A stretch of 64,000 bases of DNA, from assembly GCF_030055635.1 (NCBI RefSeq), contig NZ_JASFYM010000009.1:1-64000 (forward strand), read 5' to 3'. Positions 7,941-16,746 of the stretch are shown piece after piece. This stretch comes from Methanothrix sp. (lineage in GTDB: Archaea; Halobacteriota; Methanosarcinia; Methanotrichales; Methanotrichaceae). The position numbers and the translations under genes are program-made. Under the pieces are notes generated by a model. The model saw only the letters and a list, made by a program, of their open reading frames with translations, did not search any database and had not been told where the DNA came from. The first letter of the stretch is position 1. Every line of letters starts with the position of its first letter.

Positions 7941-8666
7941 CTAAGCCTCAGCGAATGCATCTCTGAACGTCCTGGAGGAGAGCATCTCGTCAGGATGCGC
8001 ATCTCCGATGAGCCGCCCGTCCTTCAGCAGCAGTATCCTGTCGCAGATATCGGACACGTGAGCTGTGTCGTGTATGACCATGACAGTCGTCAGCCCATAC
8101 TTCGTATGAAGAGTGCATATCTTCTTCGATACATCTTCCACAGCTCTGCAGTCCAGGTTCGAGTAGGGCTCATCCAAAAGCAGTATCCTGGGCCTCTTCG
8201 CGAGCAGCCTGGCCAGAAGCACCCTCTGCGTCTGGCCTCCTGAGAGCTTTCCTATCGGCCGGTCCCAGAGATGATCTATATCCATGAATTTTGCAGCCTC
8301 ATGCGCTATCTGCCAATCCTCCCTCCCCGGCCTTCGCAGGATGCCGATCTTCCCGAACCTCCCCATCACAACGACATCTCTCACTAGATACGGTGTGTCC
8401 TCGGGAAACGTTTTGGCCTGAAGCATGTAGCCTATATCCTTTCTGATCTCAGGGCCGTGCCTCCGGGCGTCCCTTCCGAATACCTCGACCCTGCCGGTCG
8501 ATGGGAGTATTCCATTTATCGTCTCGAGGAGCGTGGTCTTGCCGGCGCCGTTGGGTCCCATGACGCATACCATCTCTCCCCTGCTGATGGAGAGCGTGAT
8601 TCCCTTCAGGGTGGAGTTCCTCTCGCCATCGTAGAATGTGTGCACGTTCTCGAGCCGGATCAGCAT
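7941..8666 (-). CDS. znuC: Metal ABC transporter ATP-binding protein (ZnuC type)
   Basis: This 241-residue ATPase has Walker A GPNGAGKTT (~37-45), signature LSGGQTQRVLLARLL (~142), Walker B RILLLDEPYSNLD (~159-171) and a switch His (MVIHD). It pairs with the permease directly downstream. The FmdE-family gene ends 8 bases upstream, so the three probably form one transcript reading leftwards. Zinc or another divalent metal is the likely substrate by family; specificity cannot be read from the ATPase. Confidence 0.93.
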   Translation of the reverse strand: MLIRLENVHTFYDGERNSTLKGITLSISRGEMVCVMGPNGAGKTTLLETINGILPSTGRVEVFGRDARRHGPEIRKDIGYMLQAKTFPEDTPYLVRDVVVMGRFGKIGILRRPGREDWQIAHEAAKFMDIDHLWDRPIGKLSGGQTQRVLLARLLAKRPRILLLDEPYSNLDCRAVEDVSKKICTLHTKYGLTTVMVIHDTAHVSDICDRILLLKDGRLIGDAHPDEMLSSRTFRDAFAEA

Positions 8667-8674
8667 GGACCACC

Positions 8675-9100
8675 TCAGAGCCTCTCGATGATCGAGTCCA
8701 GCGGCATTCTGGACAGCTCCCAGGAGAAATCCTCCAGCTCATCATGCGACAGCTCTGAAATCCTCTCAACAATGCCTCTCCTGACCCTGAAGCTCACACT
8801 TCTGCCGTTTGAGTAAAATGTAGCCTCAGGCATGCCATCCTGGACGACAGATATGTTTCCCTTCCCGAGTGTGCATCCGGTGGATATCTGAATGCCATCC
8901 GCCATACACGATACAGGGGGTCTGCTACCTGACCGCACGAGAGCGCTGATATCCCTGTGACCATGAGAGCCGAGCTCCCTGAGAGCAGCGAGCCCCATCC
9001 TTATGCCAAGAACAAGAAACGGCCCCAGATGGCCGTGAAACTCACTGCCACGCTCTATCATGTTATCAATAGATACATTATCTGGATCTATCATGTGCAT
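8675..9100 (-). CDS. fmdE: FmdE-family protein
   Basis: Starting at the ATG at 9100 gives about 141 residues; in-frame GTG and TTG codons just upstream also follow the AAGGTGAT ribosome site (9111-9118). The FmdE signature is present: RGSEFHGHLGPFLVLGIRMG, then SCMADGIQISTGCTLGKGNI with conserved Cys and His. FmdE was named from the formylmethanofuran dehydrogenase operon; stand-alone members are often near metal or molybdenum genes. Here it leads an operon with a metal ABC transporter, which suggests a metal-linked role (inference). The C-terminal zinc ribbon of long FmdE proteins is absent. Confidence 0.85.
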   Translation of the reverse strand: MHMIDPDNVSIDNMIERGSEFHGHLGPFLVLGIRMGLAALRELGSHGHRDISALVRSGSRPPVSCMADGIQISTGCTLGKGNISVVQDGMPEATFYSNGRSVSFRVRRGIVERISELSHDELEDFSWELSRMPLDSIIERL

Positions 9101-9165
9101 CTTCAACACAATCACCTTATTGATCTGACTTGGTATTATCAAAGGCATGAAAATAACTTGAATTG

Positions 9166-9176
9166 CGATATATAGC
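9166..9176 (-). promoter_or_regulatory. TATA box of the FmdE/metal-transporter operon
   Basis: GCTATATATCG on the minus strand lies 66-76 bases upstream of the start at 9100, giving a leader of about 40 bases. Its position inside the upstream extension of the frame argues for the shorter FmdE start. Confidence 0.55.
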
Positions 9177-9506
9177 TTTTCCAGTAACAATGTTAAGATG
9201 CGCACTGCAATATTGTATTACCAGATGGTGGCGCTTACCATCACTCAGGCAGAAGGAAACTGAGGTCGTCTTGGGACTATGCCAGCCACTGGCTGCAATG
9301 GGAGCTGTGCCTTCTGGTCAGGATCGCAATGCGGCACATCGGGCAGCTGTCCAGAGGTTTGCTGGCGGTCATGAAGAGACAGAACGTGACGAAAGATATA
9401 GTTGTGCTCAGGCATGTTTTCGTCCAGCCATCCTGGTGGGCGCATTCTGAGCTCCTTTTCGCCATGGCCGGAAGCTTAATATCCCGCTCTGCATCGATCT
9501 CGGCTT
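9177..9506. other. Spacer without a convincing gene
   Basis: Several short frames overlap here on both strands. One minus-strand frame at 9245-9445 (66 codons) has AAAAGGAG close to its ATG, and one plus-strand frame near 9276 is Cys-rich. None has a family resemblance or clear codon preference. GCTTAATATCC at about 9474-9484 is the probable TATA box of lysS, implying a nearly leaderless lysS mRNA. Confidence 0.4.
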
Positions 9507-11000
9507 ATGATCATCCACTGGGCAGATGTGATTGCAGAGAGGCTCAAGGACGGTGGCCCGCACACACTGGCCACAGGCATAACGCCATCAGGGCCTGTGC
9601 ATATAGGAAACCTGCGCGAGGTCATGACAGCTGATGCTGTTTACAGAGCTCTTGTAGACAGGGGCGTTGAGGCGAGGCTGATTTACATAGCTGATACATA
9701 TGATCGCCTGCGGAGGCTCTACCCATTTCTGGACGAGAGCTTCAGGGAGCATGTGGGCAAGCCTTTATCTGAGATCCCATGCCCGGAGGGGTGCTGCAGC
9801 AGCTACGCAGAGCACTTCCTGCAGCCGTTCCTCAGATCGATGGATATTCTGGATATAAAGCCTGAGGTCTACAGGGCGGATCAGCTCTACAAAGAGGGCG
9901 TTTATCTGGATGCCATAAAGATCGCTCTGAAAAAGAGGGATGAGATCGCAAGGATACTTAAGGAGATCTCCGGCAGGGATGTTGCGCCGACCTGGAGTCC
10001 TTTCGATCCAATCTGCAGGGACTGCGGCCGCATGAACACAACAAGGGTGACAGGGTTCGATCCTGATGCGGAGAAGGTGGATTACGTCTGCGAGTGTGGA
10101 TCATCCGGGAGCGTGAGCATGCGTGGGGGTGGCAAGCTCGTCTGGAGGGTCGACTGGCCTGCACGCTGGCACATCTTCAAGGTGACGGTCGAGCCCTTTG
10201 GAAAGGATCATGCGACCGCCGGAGGATCTTATGACACCGGCAAGAGGATCAGCGAGGATGTTTACAGCTACCCTGCCCCGTATCCAATAGTCTACGAGTG
10301 GATCCATCTCAAGGGAAAGGGCGCGATGCACAGCTCCACAGGGCTTGTTGTGACTGTCCAGGAGATGCTCGATGTCGTGCCGCCAGAGGTTCTGCGCTAC
10401 CTCATAATCAGGACGAAGCCGGAGAAGCACATAGAGTTCGATCCTGGACTTCCGCTCCTCACACTTGTGGATGAGTACGATCAGAGGAGGGGCGATGCGA
10501 GGGCGCTGGAGCTATCCTCAATAGGACACAGCGAGCCGTTCAACATACCGTTCAGGCACATGGTTACTGCGGTACAAATTGCACGTGATGACGAAGATCT
10601 GCTTCTCAAGGTTCTGGAGAGGAGCGGCTACGAGACATCGCGCAGGGATGAGATACTCGCGCGCGCCAGGAACGTGAGGATTTGGCTGGAGAGGTACGCG
10701 CCGCCGTTTGTGAAGTTCGAGGTCAAGGAGACCCTCCCCCAGGCGGTCAGAAACATCACCCAGGAGGAGCGCAGGGGTCTTGGATTGCTAGCTGAGCGGA
10801 TCGATGGAAAGAGCGCGCAGGAGATCCACGACGAGATATATGCAGTGGCAAACGAGCTCAGCCTCGATCCAAAGAAGTTCTTCCAGGCAGTGTACCTCGC
10901 GTTTCTCGGTGAGCGTCAGGGGCCGAAGGCCGGCTGGTTCCTCGCGAGCCTGGACAGGGACTTCGTCAAGCAGAGGCTCATCGAGGCATCTCTCGCGTGA
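9507..11000 (+). CDS. lysS: Class I lysyl-tRNA synthetase
   Basis: The 497-residue protein is the archaeal class I LysRS, unrelated to the bacterial class II enzyme. It has the HIGH-type motif [11 protein letters not shown] (~29-39), a zinc-binding insertion with CRDCGR and CECG (~175-200), and the lysine-site region [18 protein letters not shown]. The KMSKS region reads [12 protein letters not shown]. The C-terminal helical anticodon domain is complete. It ligates lysine to tRNA-Lys. The next bases held a strong hairpin that has been interrupted by a miniature element (11015-11123). Confidence 0.96.
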   Translation: MIIHWADVIAERLKDGGPHTLATGITPSGPVHIGNLREVMTADAVYRALVDRGVEARLIYIADTYDRLRRLYPFLDESFREHVGKPLSEIPCPEGCCSSYAEHFLQPFLRSMDILDIKPEVYRADQLYKEGVYLDAIKIALKKRDEIARILKEISGRDVAPTWSPFDPICRDCGRMNTTRVTGFDPDAEKVDYVCECGSSGSVSMRGGGKLVWRVDWPARWHIFKVTVEPFGKDHATAGGSYDTGKRISEDVYSYPAPYPIVYEWIHLKGKGAMHSSTGLVVTVQEMLDVVPPEVLRYLIIRTKPEKHIEFDPGLPLLTLVDEYDQRRGDARALELSSIGHSEPFNIPFRHMVTAVQIARDDEDLLLKVLERSGYETSRRDEILARARNVRIWLERYAPPFVKFEVKETLPQAVRNITQEERRGLGLLAERIDGKSAQEIHDEIYAVANELSLDPKKFFQAVYLAFLGERQGPKAGWFLASLDRDFVKQRLIEASLA

Positions 11001-11006
11001 GTGAAT

Positions 11007-11131
11007 GACTCTTTGGCTCATCCAGGCTAATTAGCGGAATATTGAGAATGGCGAAAAGGGAAGCTTCAACGGTACCGAAAATCCGGCTCAATCAAGCTTT
11101 CCGATAATTCGCGGAGATGAGCCGACTCTTT
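11007..11131 (+). mobile_element. GGCTCATC-ended miniature element, copy 2, with 8-bp target duplication
   Basis: The element proper is 11015-11123 (109 bp) with perfect 8-bp terminal inverted repeats GGCTCATC/GATGAGCC. It is flanked by the direct repeat GACTCTTT (11007-11014 and 11124-11131). No coding capacity. The duplicated target is the left arm of a hairpin (11124-11157), so the element jumped into the lysS 3' hairpin and regenerated it. Confidence 0.85.
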
Positions 11132-11157
11132 TTGGAGACGCCTCTCCAAAAAGAGTC
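11124..11157 (+). terminator. Perfect 15-bp hairpin downstream of lysS
   Basis: GACTCTTTTTGGAGA (11124-11138) and its exact complement (11143-11157) flank a CGCC loop. Before the miniature element inserted, this hairpin began about 6 bases after the lysS stop, so a transcript-end or mRNA 3'-stabilising role is likely. Confidence 0.55.
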
Positions 11158-11187
11158 ACATCGATCTGTTGATGGAGAGCAGCAGAG

Positions 11188-11223
11188 CGCAAACTCCGGT
11201 CTTCATGCCGGAGAGAAGGTCAC
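11188..11223 (+). repeat. Orphan TnpB right-end hairpin, copy 2
   Basis: GCGCAAACTCCGG, a CTCCGG/CCGGAG stem (11194-11199 and 11208-11213), then GAGAAGGTCAC ending at 11223. It matches the hairpin after tnpB at 491-530, but there is no tnpB frame upstream. Confidence 0.65.
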
Positions 11224-11329
11224 GCATGACTGGCAATCTCCTGGAAGGACTGGCGGCCACCTGCAGCATAACAGACACATATTCCAGGCATGTTCATCAA
11301 AACCGGAACAGTTCTGCAGGGGTGATCTG

Positions 11330-11461
11330 ATGTCAGGGATCGAGGAGGCTATACTGAGGCTTGAGGAGATCGCGGGTCGCCACATATGCGCCACACGAAG
11401 GGAGGAGCTGCTGGAGATCATAGAGATTCTGAGGCGCGAGCTTGAAAGGGAGAGGAGATGA
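11330..11461 (+). CDS. Possible small coiled-coil protein (43 aa)
   Basis: An ATG preceded by GGGGTGATC (a good ribosome site about 5 bases away) opens a 43-codon frame. It encodes a charged, strongly helical peptide (SGIEEAILRLEEIAG...REELLEIIEILRRELERE) with heptad spacing of hydrophobic residues. No family is recognised. It stands alone, convergent with the vWA gene. The ribosome site and composition make it more likely real than most frames of this size. Confidence 0.5.
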   Translation: MSGIEEAILRLEEIAGRHICATRREELLEIIEILRRELERERR

Positions 11462-11593
11462 GGCTGCGCTTCTCTGCCCCGCGTCCAGCCTCAAAAATCG
11501 ATGCAGCTCTGAGCAGTGTCAGTTCACTCGCACGCCAGCAGGCTTGCTGAATGAGCGAAGCATCACGGATGCACATCTTCAGCATGAAGAACC

Positions 11594-13939
11594 TCAGCCC
11601 CTTATCTCCCTCAGGCGCCTGATCGTGACCTCAAAGAGGAACAGGACCAGCGCAGCCAGAAGAAGCTGCCAGCTGATGCTCAGCCTCTCCTGGACGAGAC
11701 GCTCGCTCGCCTTTCTCGCCTCCTCCACTATGCTTCTTCCAGCCTCCTCCTCTGTGAAGATCTTTCCACCCGCTGCCTCTATCATACCTCTCAGCTCAGG
11801 ATTGAATCCGAAATTCCTGTACTCCAGCGGGTAGTTCACAGCGATCCCGTAGTCGTTAATGTAATACACACCCTCAGACTCCGGGACGATAGTCGCTGTG
11901 TACCTGCCAGGAGCGGTGCTCTCGATCCTCGCCCCCTCCCCGATCTCCGGCGGGCTCTCGCTTGAGACGTATATCTCCAGAGGGCTCCCGGCCCATCCGT
12001 CTCCAGCCTCAACCCGCTCCTTCTCCGGCCTGGGATCTCCAACAGCCCAGTTCACAATGGAGGATATGAGCATTGAATTCTCCGCAGCATAAAGCGACTG
12101 CGCCCAGGCATTGCCATCGTCTGTGGCCAGGGAGACGCTCCTTCCGAGGCCGTAGCGCATCGCTGTAACTATCGGCTTTCCATCTGTCAGCGCCACGAGC
12201 CTCTGGGCGCCTGGCTTCGGGGTGACGTCGTTGAAGCCGCTGATCGTAGCATTGATCTCAATCTCCTCTGTTATGTAGTGGTTCTGGTCCGTCACCACAA
12301 GCGTGTATCCGGAGACGTTCTCCGCGACCTCATGCTCCCCTTCAATCTCAGGAGTTCTCACCGTGAGAGAGCTCGGATACACTGCGGGACGGAACGTGGC
12401 GCCCGTGAGCGAGGCCATCTCCTGGAACCTGCCTGCAGACCCCGCATAGCTCTGGACCTGTATCAGGGTTACAGTCGCGTTCATCTTCCTCATAATATCC
12501 ACAGAGTTGAGGAATACCTGATCGCCCTTTACCTTGTCAGGCTCTATTCTGCCATCTGAGATGATCACAAGATCAGCCTCGGCCCTGCTCTCGTTGATGA
12601 TCTTCCATGCCAGGCGGAGCCCCTCATCCAGGTTCGTCTCGTCCTTACCGAGCGGCGTCTGGAGGCTCTTTATGCTCTCCTCTATGACGCCCCTGTTCCT
12701 GATCGGCACCGGCTGCGATACCACGTAGGGCTTCGTGCCGAAGACCACAATACCGACCCTGGCATCCCTGAGCTCCGGAGATCTCAGTAGCTCTATCGCG
12801 AGTGACTTCTCGTAATCGAGATATGTCGTGCTCTCCCCGATCCTCATCGGCGCCATGGTGCTTCCGGAGATGTCTATGACCATGATCAGAACCTTCCCGC
12901 CCTCGAAGATGCTCGGGGATGAGATGACGGGGAGAGCTCTCTCAAGCTCTGTGCCGTGATAGCCGCCCAGCTCATATGCATCCGGGCCTCCTATGACAAC
13001 CAGTCCGCCGCCGCTTGCAACGTAGCTCCTCAGACGGTCGAGATCCGGGTCGTACTTGATGTTGTCCAGGATGACCGCCTTGTAACCGCTCAGTGACTGC
13101 GGAAGGGAGTCAGCAGTGCTCAGATCGACAAGATCCCTGAGCACATCCATCAGAGGAGAGGGTCTGCCCAGGAGGAGAACTCTCGGCTTCGGCACGACGT
13201 AGACGGCTTTTGTGTACATGTTGTTCCTCTCGAAGTGGTCCTCGTCCGGGTGTATCTCAGCTCTCAGAAGGTGCGTCCCTGTGCTGCGGAACCGGTGTGA
13301 CATCCTTAAGGAGTCGTTTATGCTCTCCAGAGAGCCCCTGAATATCTCCAGGTCGTCCGCGTATACCACAGCATCGCCGCTGACGCTGCCGGATTTCCTG
13401 ACAATTATCTTGAATGGATAGTCGCCATCCAGAACCGCAATGTTGCTTCCGGATATCTCGACGCCCGCCTCCTTCTCTTGAGTGTTCATCTCTATCGCGA
13501 AGACCGAGACGTTCGAGCTTCTGGCGAGGAGCAGGGCATCCCGTAGCGGGCGCCCGCTGTTGCTGTAACCATCACTCACAAGCAGAATCGAATCAGCCTG
13601 TGGCATGTACTGTATGATCCTGTCTCCAAGAGGCGTGCTCTCGCCTGAGAAGTACCTGAGCTGCGAGTCCGGGATCCTCTCGCTCAAACGCTCCGCGACA
13701 TTCATGTCGAAGATCTCCATGGATACTGTCTGATCCGAGAGTATCAGTATCCTCGGCCTGCTCACGTCCTTTGTGTGCGTTGTTACTGTGTACGGGTTCG
13801 CCAGCGCGATTACGATCAGACACACCACCAGGGATCTGGTGAGAACCAGAAGCCTCCGCTGTGTGCGCTTTGTGTAGAGAATCCCTGCTGCGAGAACCAA
13901 AGGAACGAGCCAGAGCAGTTCAGGCCTCTGAAGGTACAT
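11594..13939 (-). CDS. Membrane-anchored von Willebrand factor A domain protein (second of a pair)
   Basis: From the ATG at 13939 (ribosome site GGAGGAGGGAG upstream) the protein has about 781 residues; an ATG at 13963 would overlap the previous gene. Two helices at the N-terminus (LLWLVPLVLAAGILY, VVCLIVIALANPY) and one at the C-terminus (LLLAALVLFLFEV) anchor it. A first vWA-like fold follows (ILILSDQTVSME), then a Gly-rich region GLVVIGGPDAYELGGYH resembling class I glutamine-amidotransferase-like folds, then a second vWA with MIDAS VIDISGSTMAP. The layout matches the vWA membrane proteins found with BatA/BatB-like pairs. The role is unknown; envelope assembly or sensing is possible. Confidence 0.85.
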   Translation of the reverse strand: MYLQRPELLWLVPLVLAAGILYTKRTQRRLLVLTRSLVVCLIVIALANPYTVTTHTKDVSRPRILILSDQTVSMEIFDMNVAERLSERIPDSQLRYFSGESTPLGDRIIQYMPQADSILLVSDGYSNSGRPLRDALLLARSSNVSVFAIEMNTQEKEAGVEISGSNIAVLDGDYPFKIIVRKSGSVSGDAVVYADDLEIFRGSLESINDSLRMSHRFRSTGTHLLRAEIHPDEDHFERNNMYTKAVYVVPKPRVLLLGRPSPLMDVLRDLVDLSTADSLPQSLSGYKAVILDNIKYDPDLDRLRSYVASGGGLVVIGGPDAYELGGYHGTELERALPVISSPSIFEGGKVLIMVIDISGSTMAPMRIGESTTYLDYEKSLAIELLRSPELRDARVGIVVFGTKPYVVSQPVPIRNRGVIEESIKSLQTPLGKDETNLDEGLRLAWKIINESRAEADLVIISDGRIEPDKVKGDQVFLNSVDIMRKMNATVTLIQVQSYAGSAGRFQEMASLTGATFRPAVYPSSLTVRTPEIEGEHEVAENVSGYTLVVTDQNHYITEEIEINATISGFNDVTPKPGAQRLVALTDGKPIVTAMRYGLGRSVSLATDDGNAWAQSLYAAENSMLISSIVNWAVGDPRPEKERVEAGDGWAGSPLEIYVSSESPPEIGEGARIESTAPGRYTATIVPESEGVYYINDYGIAVNYPLEYRNFGFNPELRGMIEAAGGKIFTEEEAGRSIVEEARKASERLVQERLSISWQLLLAALVLFLFEVTIRRLREIRG

Positions 13940-13944
13940 CTCTG

Positions 13945-15684
13945 TCAAAGCTCCCTCCTCCATCTCACTATTCCGAGCTCGGCCATGAGAAGCATCAGAG
14001 CCGCCAGAATGACCCAGACAGAGAGATCCCTCTCCACGAGCTTCTCCGTACTGACGCTGGATCTGAAGCTTCCGGGATCATAGGATCCTCCATTTCTCAG
14101 ATCAGACTCGGCGGGATCGTAGAGGTTCGCAGCGATTCTCCTTCCGTCAAAGGTGTACAGACCCGCCCTGTCGAGAAGGAGGAGCTGTGTGGTAACCGTG
14201 CCTCCAGGCGTGCTTATGGTCGTCTGTCTGTCCAATGGCACAACCTCTCCGGTCTTCCTGTTGAGATCATCCAGCGACGGAGCGCCTGTCAGCCATCTGA
14301 TCAATTCATACCAGAAGACAGGGTACTCAGGCCGCAGATGGAAATCGCTGCCGTACTCGAGCGCGTTGTACACGACAGTCCCCCTGCCGAGCTGCCAGTA
14401 TGCGAGCAAGGGAACGCTGTTCACCTCAACAATGGTCGTAGCTCCGCGCCTGGGCACGGCCTCGAGGTACGCCCTCATCCCGATCTCCTCGAAGTGTATT
14501 CCTTCTCCGAATACAGGATTTCTCGCCCAGGGGATGCCTGTCCTGTTCACCACGCCCGTTATCCTTACGGGCAGATACTCCGGGCTCGGGGAGTTCTCCT
14601 GCGGGATGTAAATGATCCTTCCTCCGGAGTCAACATACCTGTTCAGATCGCCATCGATAGAGCTGTTCCTTATCACCACCAGGTCATAGCCCTTTGGCTC
14701 TCCACTGGTATCAACGCTGCCAATTGCCCTGAGCGCCGCCAGTGTGGGACCGCTCTCTCCCACGTAGAGAATCCTCGTCTCACCCCGGGACGGGGCGTAG
14801 ATGTACGCAGTGTTGTCAGCGGATACCGCATCCCTGACATCGAGAGATACTGTGCTGATGCCGGATGGGAGGCTGAGGGAGAGGTAGTAGTCTGAGTCCG
14901 CATCCATGAGCGTTCTGTGCTCTGAGCTGCCGCCCTGTGATGCGACCCTTATCGTGAGATCCCTCGCAGATCCGTAGTTGTGGATCCTGCATGTGTAGTT
15001 GATCCCCTCGTATGTCTCTGTCAGCCAGCCTCCCACGATCCCGACGTTGTCCCCTCCCCCGCCTGTGTCCGCGAAGACTATGCTGGCGCCCGTCGCGGTG
15101 AGGGAGTCCCTTGTGGCGCCTGGATCGTCTCCGATCCAGCTCATGAAGTCTGAGATGACGAGGATATCACCGCCCTCAGGACCTGTCAGGGTGTATGCCA
15201 GGTTAATGGCGCTCGATATGTCCGCGGAGAGATCGAGCACCGAGATCTTACCGAGCATGGATCGCGCCTCATCAGGGCTGCCCTCTCTGAGCGCCACGAC
15301 AGGTATGCTCTCCGCCAGAACTATGCTCACCCTGTCGTATCCGGAGAGCTCTGATGATGCTATGCCAAGCGCGTTCTGGAATGTGCTCTCCATGCTCGCA
15401 GAGACATCCAGAACAAGAACGAGATGCGAGCCGGGGCTCCCCCTCTCCAGGGTATATGGCCCGGCAGCTGCAATAGATAGAAGAATGAGAATGAGGAGCT
15501 GCAGCCAGAAGAGCGGATCCTTTATCATCCTGCTCAGGGCTGCGGATCTCCTGGCCTTTCCAGCCTCAAGAAACCTTATGCTCGGGAAGAGAACATCACG
15601 GGGCTTCGGTTTTATGAGGTAGAGGACGATCAGCGGCAGTATGCTGAGAAGTCCGAGGAGTGCATATGGATTTCTGAACGGCAT
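13945..15684 (-). CDS. Membrane vWA-domain protein with BatA-type N-terminus (first of a pair)
   Basis: I use the ATG at 15684, which gives the BatA-type start MPFRNPYALLGLLSILPLIV; the frame is open to 15747. Two N-terminal helices bracket a short loop (PRDVLFPSIRFLEAGK), and one more helix lies at the C-terminus (VWVILAALMLLMAELGI). The vWA domain begins HLVLVLDVSASMEST, a complete MIDAS DxSxS. The stop lies 5 bases before the start of the second vWA gene, so the two are co-transcribed and probably form a complex. In bacteria such pairs accompany MoxR ATPases; none is visible here. Confidence 0.87.
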   Translation of the reverse strand: MPFRNPYALLGLLSILPLIVLYLIKPKPRDVLFPSIRFLEAGKARRSAALSRMIKDPLFWLQLLILILLSIAAAGPYTLERGSPGSHLVLVLDVSASMESTFQNALGIASSELSGYDRVSIVLAESIPVVALREGSPDEARSMLGKISVLDLSADISSAINLAYTLTGPEGGDILVISDFMSWIGDDPGATRDSLTATGASIVFADTGGGGDNVGIVGGWLTETYEGINYTCRIHNYGSARDLTIRVASQGGSSEHRTLMDADSDYYLSLSLPSGISTVSLDVRDAVSADNTAYIYAPSRGETRILYVGESGPTLAALRAIGSVDTSGEPKGYDLVVIRNSSIDGDLNRYVDSGGRIIYIPQENSPSPEYLPVRITGVVNRTGIPWARNPVFGEGIHFEEIGMRAYLEAVPRRGATTIVEVNSVPLLAYWQLGRGTVVYNALEYGSDFHLRPEYPVFWYELIRWLTGAPSLDDLNRKTGEVVPLDRQTTISTPGGTVTTQLLLLDRAGLYTFDGRRIAANLYDPAESDLRNGGSYDPGSFRSSVSTEKLVERDLSVWVILAALMLLMAELGIVRWRREL

Positions 15685-15911
15685 CTCTTGCTCTGATGCG
15701 GAGATCTGAGAAAAATGTTTGCCTGTGCGGTCGGGCCTGCATTTCATTCTGCAGTGAATGTGAGCTCCATGACCCCAATGCGACCTTTCGAGGACTGATG
15801 GCCATTACCACGAAAGCTTGACACTGAGAGATAACTCCCTGCCGACTCGCTTTTTGCTGAAAACCACATCAAATGCTTTCGTCCTTTCTGCGCTCCTTGC
15901 CGCAGTCGGGG

Positions 15912-15945
15912 TTTGAGGCGGGTTCGTGAGCAAACCCGCATCTCA
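15912..15945 (-). repeat. Short GCGGGTT palindrome, related to the 19795 repeat
   Basis: TTTGAGGCGGGTT and AACCCGCATCTCA face each other across 8 bases. The arms equal the ends of the 19795-19878 and 47918-47993 repeats but the middle is missing. It lies 17 bases beyond the TatD stop codon and could act as its terminator hairpin. Confidence 0.5.
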
Positions 15946-15962
15946 GGGCGCCTGGACGGATA

Positions 15963-16718
15963 TCACATTCCGTAGATCCTTCTGGTGTTCCTCACAGTCG
16001 CCCTGGCAAGATCCTCAGGATCCATTCCCCTCAGCCGCGCTATGAGGTTGAGCGAGTCCAGTATGAATAAAGGCTCGTTCCTGCCCCGCCGGGGAGAGAG
16101 AAACGGGCTGTCTGTCTCAATGAGCAGGTGATCCAAAGGCACGCTCCTGGCCAGAGCCTGGTGCTTCACAGATCTGCACACAACTGTTGCAATTGACACG
16201 TAAAATCCCCTGTCGACGATCTTCCTCATGGTCTCCAGGCTTCCGCTGTAGCAGTGGAACACCACCTTCCCCATGTCCTTCACAAGATCGAACGCGATAT
16301 CCTCGGTATCCCTGGCGTGTATCACAAGCGGCTTGTCGAGCTCCTCTGCGAGCTCTATCACCCTGCGGAAGACATCAACCTGCTGCTTTCTCAGAGCCAG
16401 ATCGCTGCACCTGTAGTAATCCAGCCCCGCCTCTCCGACCCCGATTATCTCCCCGGAGTTCTGCCGGATCTCCTCGAGGACGATATCCACATCCCCGGGC
16501 CTCATCCGGTCTAGGGAGTTTGGGCTGAGGCCCAGGGTCGCGTGGATGAACTCATGCGACCTGGCCAGCTTCAGCGTCTCCCTGTTCGTCTGAAGGTCAA
16601 CTCCGGAGTTGATCATCTCCACAACGCCTGCAGCTCTCGCCCTCTCTATAACATCCATCCTGTCCTTGTTGAAGTGCTTGAAATCGAGATGACAGTGTGC
16701 ATCTATGACTTCCACCAA
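15963..16718 (-). CDS. tatD: TatD-family metal-dependent hydrolase
   Basis: The 251-residue protein has the TatD metal ligands in order: DAHCHLD (HxH, residues 6-12), Glu in GVGEAGLDYY (~94), His in VIHARD (~130), HCYSG, and Asp in LIETDSPFLSPRRGRNEP. TatD proteins are divalent-metal DNases or hydrolases. It lies about 28 bases downstream of the LeuA-like gene's stop but reads on the same strand from its own start, so co-transcription order would be leuA then... the reverse: leuA is upstream and tatD downstream. Confidence 0.93.
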   Translation of the reverse strand: MVEVIDAHCHLDFKHFNKDRMDVIERARAAGVVEMINSGVDLQTNRETLKLARSHEFIHATLGLSPNSLDRMRPGDVDIVLEEIRQNSGEIIGVGEAGLDYYRCSDLALRKQQVDVFRRVIELAEELDKPLVIHARDTEDIAFDLVKDMGKVVFHCYSGSLETMRKIVDRGFYVSIATVVCRSVKHQALARSVPLDHLLIETDSPFLSPRRGRNEPLFILDSLNLIARLRGMDPEDLARATVRNTRRIYGM

Positions 16719-16746
16719 TAAAACATCCCCTGCTCATTTCTTTTGG

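Noticed and set aside
9245-9465. Two overlapping minus-strand small frames and a Cys-rich plus-strand peptide (CNGSC...QCGTSGSC) upstream of lysS
   Set aside because: They compete for the same bases in three frames, none shows codon preference or a family, and only one has a ribosome site.
11330-11461. The 43-aa coiled-coil peptide as the missing XseB
   Set aside because: The first residues resemble XseB (EEAILRLEEIA), but it is too short, lacks the second helix pattern, and is 40 kb from xseA.
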